A stretch of 11,040 bases of DNA from a candidate division FCPU426 bacterium. GTDB taxonomy: Bacteria > Oederibacteriota > PGYV01 > Palsa-1178. Below, one piece after another: positions 5,733 to 11,040 of this stretch. The notes under the pieces were generated by a model, which saw only the letters and a list, made by a program, of their open reading frames with translations, made no database searches and was not told where the DNA came from. Position 1 is the first letter of the stretch. The number at the start of each line of letters is the position of its first letter. Location: positions 33,399 to 44,438 of the forward strand of contig PMTB01000093.1 of the NCBI GenBank assembly GCA_003167475.1. The letters are read 5' to 3'. Position numbers and translations under genes: made by a program.

Positions 5733-6971
5733 ATGTCCCAGGCTGAAAAAATAAAGAGGAACAGCATAATAGTAATGATATTTTTCTCCTTTGTTTTCGG
5801 AATAGCCATCCTTGCTACATTATTATCGCCAAAAAAGATGCCTCCCCAGGCGAAGGCCTATTTCCGGAAATCAACATTCAAAACAATCGGCGGCAAGGCC
5901 GCGGATATTGCGTGGGATATTACGCAGGTCAAAGACGGAGGATTTGTCATATGCGGGGACACCCGTTCTTTTGGGGCGGGCGGGTCCGACGTATATATCG
6001 TCAAAACCGACGATAAGGGTGAACTTATATGGTCAAGGACTTTTGGGGACGAGCTTGATGACGCGGCTATGTCTTTGGCGCCTTCTGAAGATGGCGGCGT
6101 TGTTTTTGCGGGAGGGACCAGGTCCTATGGCAAAGGCGAGACTGACATGTACCTGATGAAAGTCGACGCTGACGGGGATTGCGTATGGACCCGCACCCTG
6201 GGCGGCAAGGATTATGATTACGCGTACTCCATAAAGAACACAAAGGACAAAGGTTATATTGTGGCAGGATATACAAGCGGGCAGGAACGCTCGGACATGT
6301 ACGTTATTAAGATTGACGGCAAAGGTAAAACCCAGTGGGAAAAAACGTTCGGCGATTACGGCTGGGAAGTGGCGTACTCCGCAGAACAGACCAGTGATAA
6401 CGGCTACATAATATGCGGTTACACAACCTCGACCATCAACGCGCAATCATTGGTCTACCTGGTAAAGACGGACGCCGATGGTGATTGCGTCTGGTCCAGG
6501 ACATACGGCGGGACCAGGGAGAACCGGGGGTATAACGCGGTACAGGATGTTGACGGCGGATATATTGTCACGGCCAAGACAACATCATATATTTCCAAGG
6601 GGGTCGGCTGGGATGTGATGGCGTTTAAAGTGGACGCGAAAGGAAACAGCCTGTGGACAAGTTTCATACCGGCGGCTGATACTGATGTGGGTAAATCAAT
6701 AATAATTGACGGAAACGGGCAGTACATGATAGGGTCGACAAAGCGCTGCTATGGCATATGCGATACGGATATGTGCCTGGAACGGCTTGATGCCGCGGGA
6801 AATACAACTATGTACCGGATATATTCCGGGCCTGGAAACGACACGTTCAACTCCATGATAAAAGATAAGGATGGAAATTATGAAATATGCGGGACAACCA
6901 CATCCTCAGGTAATGGAAGGACTGACCTGCTGATGATGAAAATGGGAAAAGACGGGGAACAGATCTGGTGA
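5733..6971 (+). CDS. Membrane-anchored seven-repeat beta-propeller-type protein
   Basis: The protein has a short basic cytoplasmic start, one membrane segment at residues 12-31, then seven repeats of about 50 residues starting near 50, 103, 155, 205, 257, 311 and 364 and ending at the last residue. The repeat reads roughly 'TFGG..DD.AYSI..T.DGGYIVAGYT.S.G.G..DmYliKtDa.Gd..WsR'. Seven such units are what a seven-bladed beta-propeller needs. Repeats 5-7 are more diverged. Proteins with these 'DGGYIV.GYT' repeats are widespread surface or secreted bacterial and archaeal proteins, usually of unknown ligand. With no cleavage site seen after the TM, it is probably held in the inner membrane facing the periplasm. 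AAGGAG at 5721-5726 supports the start. It follows a palindromic heptad array and precedes the repeat- and promoter-bearing spacer, so it may be its own transcription unit. Confidence 0.82.
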   Translation: MSQAEKIKRNSIIVMIFFSFVFGIAILATLLSPKKMPPQAKAYFRKSTFKTIGGKAADIAWDITQVKDGGFVICGDTRSFGAGGSDVYIVKTDDKGELIWSRTFGDELDDAAMSLAPSEDGGVVFAGGTRSYGKGETDMYLMKVDADGDCVWTRTLGGKDYDYAYSIKNTKDKGYIVAGYTSGQERSDMYVIKIDGKGKTQWEKTFGDYGWEVAYSAEQTSDNGYIICGYTTSTINAQSLVYLVKTDADGDCVWSRTYGGTRENRGYNAVQDVDGGYIVTAKTTSYISKGVGWDVMAFKVDAKGNSLWTSFIPAADTDVGKSIIIDGNGQYMIGSTKRCYGICDTDMCLERLDAAGNTTMYRIYSGPGNDTFNSMIKDKDGNYEICGTTTSSGNGRTDLLMMKMGKDGEQIW

Positions 6972-6985
6972 AAAATATATTCACG

Positions 6986-7001
6986 AATAAGTTGACTTAT
7001 T
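6986..7001. repeat. AT-rich palindrome AATAAGT-TG-ACTTATT
   Basis: A perfect 7-bp inverted repeat with a 2-base centre begins 14 bases after the propeller gene stop. It could be a weak terminator stem or a protein-binding site. It has no T-run, so neither role is established. Confidence 0.4.
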
Positions 7002-7009
7002 ATTAGGTT

Positions 7010-7138
7010 GTCATTGCGAGGAGCCGTACTTGGTTTATGGCGACGAAGCAATCTCTGTTCTACCGATAAGCATTAGAACCAGGCCTGCAAAAGTACAGAG
7101 ATTGCTTCGTCGCTGAAAGTCATGCTCCTCGCAATGAC
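7010..7138. mobile_element. MITE/REP-like nested inverted-repeat element (GTCATTGCGAGGAGC ends)
   Basis: The outer arms GTCATTGCGAGGAGC (7010-7024) and its exact reverse complement (7124-7138) match at 15 of 15. The inner arms GCGACGAAGCAATCTCTG (7040-7057) and 7096-7113 match at 18 of 18. A central GTTCTA/TAGAAC pair (7057-7062, 7074-7079) sits in the loop. The 129 bases would fold into one long interrupted hairpin. It has no ORF. The CATTGCGAGGAGC...GACGAAGCAATCTC wording is, from memory, a recurrent interspersed intergenic repeat in unrelated bacteria, so this is most likely a non-autonomous repeat copy. No transposase is in the window. Confidence 0.8.
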
Positions 7139-7168
7139 GGCTGGGCTGTTAGAAATGCCGAAGTATTG

Positions 7169-7197
7169 TTGACACAAAAGCGTTTTCGTGATATATT
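7169..7197 (+). promoter_or_regulatory. Sigma-70-type promoter for the beta-barrel gene
   Basis: A perfect -35 TTGACA (7169-7174) is followed by 17 bases and a -10 TATATT (7192-7197, 5 of 6 to consensus). This puts the start of transcription near 7204 and gives a leader of about 50 bases before ATG 7256. It is the strongest promoter match I see in the window. It lies 31 bases after the inverted-repeat element. Confidence 0.75.
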
Positions 7198-7217
7198 TTC
7201 TGCCATAGTTATAGACA

Positions 7218-7233
7218 AGGCGCGCTCGCGCCT
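7218..7233 (+). promoter_or_regulatory. GC-rich 5' leader hairpin AGGCGCG-CT-CGCGCCT
   Basis: This is a perfect 7-bp inverted repeat with a 2-base centre (6-bp stem and 4-base loop in RNA). It lies within the predicted leader, about 14 bases after the expected transcription start and 9 bases before the GGAGGG Shine-Dalgarno (7243-7248). A stable 5' stem-loop here may protect a long mRNA from decay or tune initiation. It is not a terminator because no T-run follows. Confidence 0.55.
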
Positions 7234-7255
7234 ACTAACTTTGGAGGGACTTTAA

Positions 7256-10200
7256 ATGGCTAAAAGGCTGCTGATCTTCATTCTCCTGTTAATTACCCCA
7301 ATCATTGTTTTTTCCGCCGCAAAACAACCTATCAATCCGGATTCATTTTATGTATGGCATGGTTTTGAAACCGATGCTTCCGGTTGGACTGTTGATGACT
7401 GGAAAGATAATATGTTTTCCAATCCTGCTGTTTCGGGTGATTTTGTTTCCGAAGGGAAACAATCCCTTGAGTTCAAATGCAATGCCAGGAGCAAGGACCA
7501 GGAAGGCATGATACAGATATATGACACCGGGAATTTAACCGCTGTGAACATAATAAAAGTTGATTTTTACAACTCCACGCTTGTCAATATGACTGTCCAG
7601 CTTATGATAAAAACAGGCGCAAACTGGCTGCTTCAGCAGACGGCGCCGGTGGAGATAAAGCCGGGATGGAACAGGGACATCACAATTGATATTAACAGCG
7701 GTTATCAGGTCAATGATTCAGGGGAGTTTAACAATCCCATATCAGGCAAGGATAACATACGCAGGTTTGGATTCCTTTTTAAGCCTTCAGGCGCGGCCAG
7801 CGGTTTCATAGCCATGGATAATATCCGCGTGCGCGGTACCGAAGGCATGCAGGCGCTGCTACCGGAAGAAATGCCAAAGGACCTCAAAGAAGTCCTGATC
7901 GATCACTTTGAAAAAGGGTACAATAAATGGTCGGCTGCGGCAGGCTGGTCGTGCGCGACCGGTGTGGAAATGATCAAAGACACGGACGGAAAAGGGGTAA
8001 TGAAGGCGAAATTCAACATGGCTCAGCCCGGTCAGAACGCGGCATTCATCACCGAAGGTTCTTTTGACCTGTCCGACGTGTATTCGTTCAAACTTGATAT
8101 ATATAACCCGAATGATTTTTCCATGAACGCTTCGCTTGCGCTTGCCACTGGTGACAAATGGGCCTGGCAGGAAGGCCCTTCGATAAGGGTAAACAAAGGA
8201 TGGAACAGGGGGGTCAAGTTCTTTCTTAAGAAAAAAGTCTGGAAGAATGAAGCAAGCAACTGGGCCTCCAATACCACCCCGGCTGATATCAATATGGTGA
8301 AAAGGATTAACATACTGTTCTTCCCGCCCGATATGGGCGAGGGCTACGCCCTTATAGACAATATAACAATGGAGACATCGAATCCGGACAAGATCGACAA
8401 CCTCGTGCCGGTGGATCTGGGCGCGCTTTCTTACAGAATATGGAACAGCCTTGAAAAAGGAATAGGCTGGCAGGCGGATTCCGATTCGTCAGGCGCTATG
8501 GCCGTAAATCCCATAAGCAACTTTGGCGGCGAATCAAACAAGGGAATGGAACTGAAATATTCAATGCAAAACAATATTGACAAGGCGTCGTTTTCCTATT
8601 TTGGCAAGATGGATTTTTCCGGGGCAGCCGGCGTGAAATTTGACATCTTTAATCCGAACACGTACGGCGTAAAAATATCAATTGCGTTTAAAACAGGCGA
8701 TGACCAGGTCTGGATAGAATCCAAGCAGGTCGGCTTGGCTCCGGGATGGAATAAGGGTGTGCTTTTTGATTTTATCACAGCTTCATTCAAATCAGCCAAT
8801 TCTAACTGGAATTTCACGGACTACTTTTCCACCCGCAATGACATCCGGGAATTCATAATTCAGGTTTATCCGGACGCGAAAGTCACAGGGACCCTTGATT
8901 TTACCGATATCAAACTTGCCCGGAAAAACTTTTTTGGCCCGGTCGGCGATATAATAGGCATGACCTTTGCCAACAACTCGAAGATCACTGTGGAGCCGGT
9001 AGTATATAAGACCTGGGATAGCGGCAGCGGCGAGGGGACGTTTGAGAACCCGGCATCCCTGCTTTACTGGAAAAGTTACTCGGACGGCAGCCCGGCTGCG
9101 GTTTCCTTATCTGATAAGTTTGCCAGCCAGGGAAAACAGTCCCTGCGCATCGATTATAAGGATTCCGGGGTCAACAAGTTCGGCGCTCAGTATACGATCG
9201 GATCCGGCACGCCGTTTGATATTTCAAATAAAAACTTTGTTACATTCGATATTTATAACCCGGGCAAGATCCTAAAATTGGCCCTGGCTTTTCAAGCCGC
9301 AGGCTCGGCAGGCAACTGGTACGAGACCAAGCAGATAGTTATTACGCCGGGATGGAACAAAAATATAAAAATAAATTTAAATTCGCAGGATTGGAAGGAT
9401 GCTTTAAGCGGTTGGACCAACAACGACACTCTGAAAGACAAGAATAATATGAAATCCATGATCTTTACATTTTACAACGGCACCGAAGGAAGCATATATC
9501 TGGATAATGTGCGTTGGGGATACAGGGATACCGCGGCTTTGGGCCGCGACTCCGCGGGTATATTTAACACGGGTAATGACATAACGGACCTGAATGTGGA
9601 GCAGGATGTAAATATTTATTTTACCCCGAACGACAATGTCGAGGGCAAAGTAACGCTGCGCGGCGCCTATTATAACGGTCAGAATAATGAACTGTCGGTG
9701 CAGTCCGGGCACCTTATCGTGCGCGGTCTCGGGAATGAATTTACCGCTTTTGCCGGTGAAAACGTAAAACCCTTTGACGATATTGCCGGGCTCATAGATC
9801 CGGCGTCTTTGGGTATAAATGAAATGGGAGTTTCCGTTGCCGGTACCTTATACCCCATAAATACCTCGTATATGCTCATGGGGATGAGCCTGGATTCGGA
9901 CCAGCCGTGGAAGCTCGGGACCACATTCATGTCAGGAGCGAGGGTCAAGACATATTTCCTGGATAAGGATTACATAGGCGCCCTTTTCATGAATAACAGG
10001 CGCGGTTATAGCGCGGACGCAAACCCTTTCACCGGCTCGGTGGAAGAGTCGGCTAATGTATACGGTGGAGACACTTCTATATATCTGCCGTGGAAGGATG
10101 TAATGGACATCAGCCTCAACGGCGAATTTTTATACACGCAATACGCATCCACATCGCCTGTGTATCTGATCAGAATACCGGGGTCATCCCCGCTGTCATT

Positions 10201-11008
10201 ACCCCAGGATCTTTCCGATGATTCCAAGAACACATTCATATACGGAGGGACGGGCATACACACGGGGTACCTGACGCTGGCGGCTTATTACAGGGAAATA
10301 GGCTCTGATTTTGAAGCGGCATACATAAATCCGGATTACGGCGTGGGCAACAGGGAGTACGACGCCAAAGCCACATATATCATGGACAACATATTCCCGT
10401 TCAATATAATAAGTAATATTAATTCGACTTTTTCCACTTTTGTCCATGACACAGAGCTTATGGTCGAGTACGGATCAAACCATAATTTGGCGGTGCCTTC
10501 CACATACGCCAGGGACACGGTTACCGTAGACTTAAAGAACGATGAGTCGCTGGCCCTTTATAACTATCATTTCTGGTGGAAATACAATAATGAAGGGGAT
10601 CCGTCACAGACACCTTCGGCCGTGCATCCGGATACATCGATCACAGGCTTGACAAAAATACTCGCCACAGACAAGCTGACGTTCAAACTGCTTGGGCGGT
10701 ATGAGGGATTGAACGGGATCGTCTATGAAAACGCCACGTATACGGCCAAGGATTATTCCAAACTGACCGGATTTGTGGAAGCAAGCTACAAATTCAACAA
10801 GCAGTTCAAGTTAACAGGGAACTACAAGTGGCTTTCTTCCGACGGCATTATGCACGGCAACTGGTACGCGGAATTTGAGGCCGATCTGCTGGGCGACTTC
10901 AATATAATCCTCGGTTACGGTATACAGCCGTTTACCGGTTACTGGCTCGATGACAACAATGCCGATACGTTAACGAGGTTCACACTGTCTTTTAAAGGTT
11001 ATTTTTAG
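7256..11008 (+). CDS. Outer-membrane beta-barrel protein with four carbohydrate-binding-like jelly-roll domains
   Basis: The protein has 1250 residues. Residues 1-20 form a Sec signal peptide (MAKRLLIFILLL... ending FSA). Four related domains of about 160-200 residues follow, each with the order 'hGFE/W..E...W', 'G..sl..k', 'v.fDiyNP.....l.la..tG..W', '(P)GWN(R/K)' and a closing 'yiDNirw'. The GWN motif lies at 137-139, 315-317, 497-499 and 699-701. This is the galactose-binding-like jelly roll seen in CBM11-type modules, inferred from pattern. From about residue 763 to the end the sequence is short amphipathic strands with frequent aromatic girdles, ending TRFTLSFKGYF with a terminal Phe, the usual BAM recognition signature of outer-membrane barrels. 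It is therefore probably a porin-like or assembly protein with four binding domains in front. No catalytic motif is seen. GGAGGG at 7243-7248 supports the start. Alternative: a large adhesin or glycan-uptake protein. Confidence 0.8.
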   Translation: MAKRLLIFILLLITPIIVFSAAKQPINPDSFYVWHGFETDASGWTVDDWKDNMFSNPAVSGDFVSEGKQSLEFKCNARSKDQEGMIQIYDTGNLTAVNIIKVDFYNSTLVNMTVQLMIKTGANWLLQQTAPVEIKPGWNRDITIDINSGYQVNDSGEFNNPISGKDNIRRFGFLFKPSGAASGFIAMDNIRVRGTEGMQALLPEEMPKDLKEVLIDHFEKGYNKWSAAAGWSCATGVEMIKDTDGKGVMKAKFNMAQPGQNAAFITEGSFDLSDVYSFKLDIYNPNDFSMNASLALATGDKWAWQEGPSIRVNKGWNRGVKFFLKKKVWKNEASNWASNTTPADINMVKRINILFFPPDMGEGYALIDNITMETSNPDKIDNLVPVDLGALSYRIWNSLEKGIGWQADSDSSGAMAVNPISNFGGESNKGMELKYSMQNNIDKASFSYFGKMDFSGAAGVKFDIFNPNTYGVKISIAFKTGDDQVWIESKQVGLAPGWNKGVLFDFITASFKSANSNWNFTDYFSTRNDIREFIIQVYPDAKVTGTLDFTDIKLARKNFFGPVGDIIGMTFANNSKITVEPVVYKTWDSGSGEGTFENPASLLYWKSYSDGSPAAVSLSDKFASQGKQSLRIDYKDSGVNKFGAQYTIGSGTPFDISNKNFVTFDIYNPGKILKLALAFQAAGSAGNWYETKQIVITPGWNKNIKINLNSQDWKDALSGWTNNDTLKDKNNMKSMIFTFYNGTEGSIYLDNVRWGYRDTAALGRDSAGIFNTGNDITDLNVEQDVNIYFTPNDNVEGKVTLRGAYYNGQNNELSVQSGHLIVRGLGNEFTAFAGENVKPFDDIAGLIDPASLGINEMGVSVAGTLYPINTSYMLMGMSLDSDQPWKLGTTFMSGARVKTYFLDKDYIGALFMNNRRGYSADANPFTGSVEESANVYGGDTSIYLPWKDVMDISLNGEFLYTQYASTSPVYLIRIPGSSPLSLPQDLSDDSKNTFIYGGTGIHTGYLTLAAYYREIGSDFEAAYINPDYGVGNREYDAKATYIMDNIFPFNIISNINSTFSTFVHDTELMVEYGSNHNLAVPSTYARDTVTVDLKNDESLALYNYHFWWKYNNEGDPSQTPSAVHPDTSITGLTKILATDKLTFKLLGRYEGLNGIVYENATYTAKDYSKLTGFVEASYKFNKQFKLTGNYKWLSSDGIMHGNWYAEFEADLLGDFNIILGYGIQPFTGYWLDDNNADTLTRFTLSFKGYF

Positions 11009-11036
11009 AATATAAAACTTGAAAAGCGGAGGTTTT

Positions 11037-11040
11037 ATGA
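11037..11040 (+). CDS. Start of next gene (cut by window edge)
   Basis: Only ATG plus one base is visible. A good GGAGG Shine-Dalgarno (11028-11032) and a 28-base gap from the beta-barrel gene make a real, probably co-transcribed gene likely. Nothing can be said about its product. Confidence 0.55.

Overview
The window looks like a chromosomal stretch of a diderm (outer-membrane) bacterium. A LolA-like protein, a predicted lipoprotein with an NlpC/P60 peptidase domain, and a long secreted protein ending in a predicted outer-membrane beta-barrel with a C-terminal Phe all point that way. All ten genes lie on the + strand with good Shine-Dalgarno sites and short gaps. I see no tRNA, rRNA, CRISPR array, transposase or phage gene. 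I cannot assign the organism to a phylum from sequence alone. The mix of ordinary housekeeping genes, poorly named envelope proteins and many palindromic intergenic repeats would suit an uncultured, deep-branching diderm lineage (inference).

Layout. (1) Positions 3-1696 hold an envelope module. It starts with the 3' end of a LolA-like gene (cut by the window edge), then a YidD-family protein that unusually carries its own N-terminal export/anchor segment, then a secreted TPR protein with a C-terminal membrane region. (2) 1719-2783 is an extended SDR (NAD-dependent epimerase/dehydratase). (3) 3000-3350 is a small stand-alone cupin without the usual metal-binding histidines. (4) 3582-5653 looks like one operon: a zinc-ribbon membrane protein, recO, and two tandem NlpC/P60 cell-wall peptidases, one a probable lipoprotein and one secreted or anchored. 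(5) 5733-6971 encodes a membrane-anchored protein with seven propeller-type repeats. (6) 7256-11008 encodes a 1250-residue protein with a signal peptide, four related jelly-roll (carbohydrate-binding-like) domains and a C-terminal beta-barrel. It sits behind the best promoter in the window. A further gene starts at the last four bases.

The intergenic spacers are the most unusual part. Three of them carry pairs of oppositely oriented arrays of 7-bp units. The unit differs in each (RAGNCAA, AATTNAR, GAACAYA) but the 7-bp period and inverted-pair layout are shared. A fourth spacer holds a 129-bp nested inverted repeat of a different, MITE-like kind. Together they suggest that this genome tolerates or actively spreads short palindromic elements between genes.

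Functionally, most genes concern the cell envelope: lipoprotein handling, membrane insertion, peptidoglycan cleavage, and surface or periplasmic glycan-type recognition. RecO is the one clear DNA-repair gene. The best candidates for something undescribed are the LolA-like/exported-YidD/TPR-membrane trio, the heptad inverted arrays, and the four-domain beta-barrel protein.
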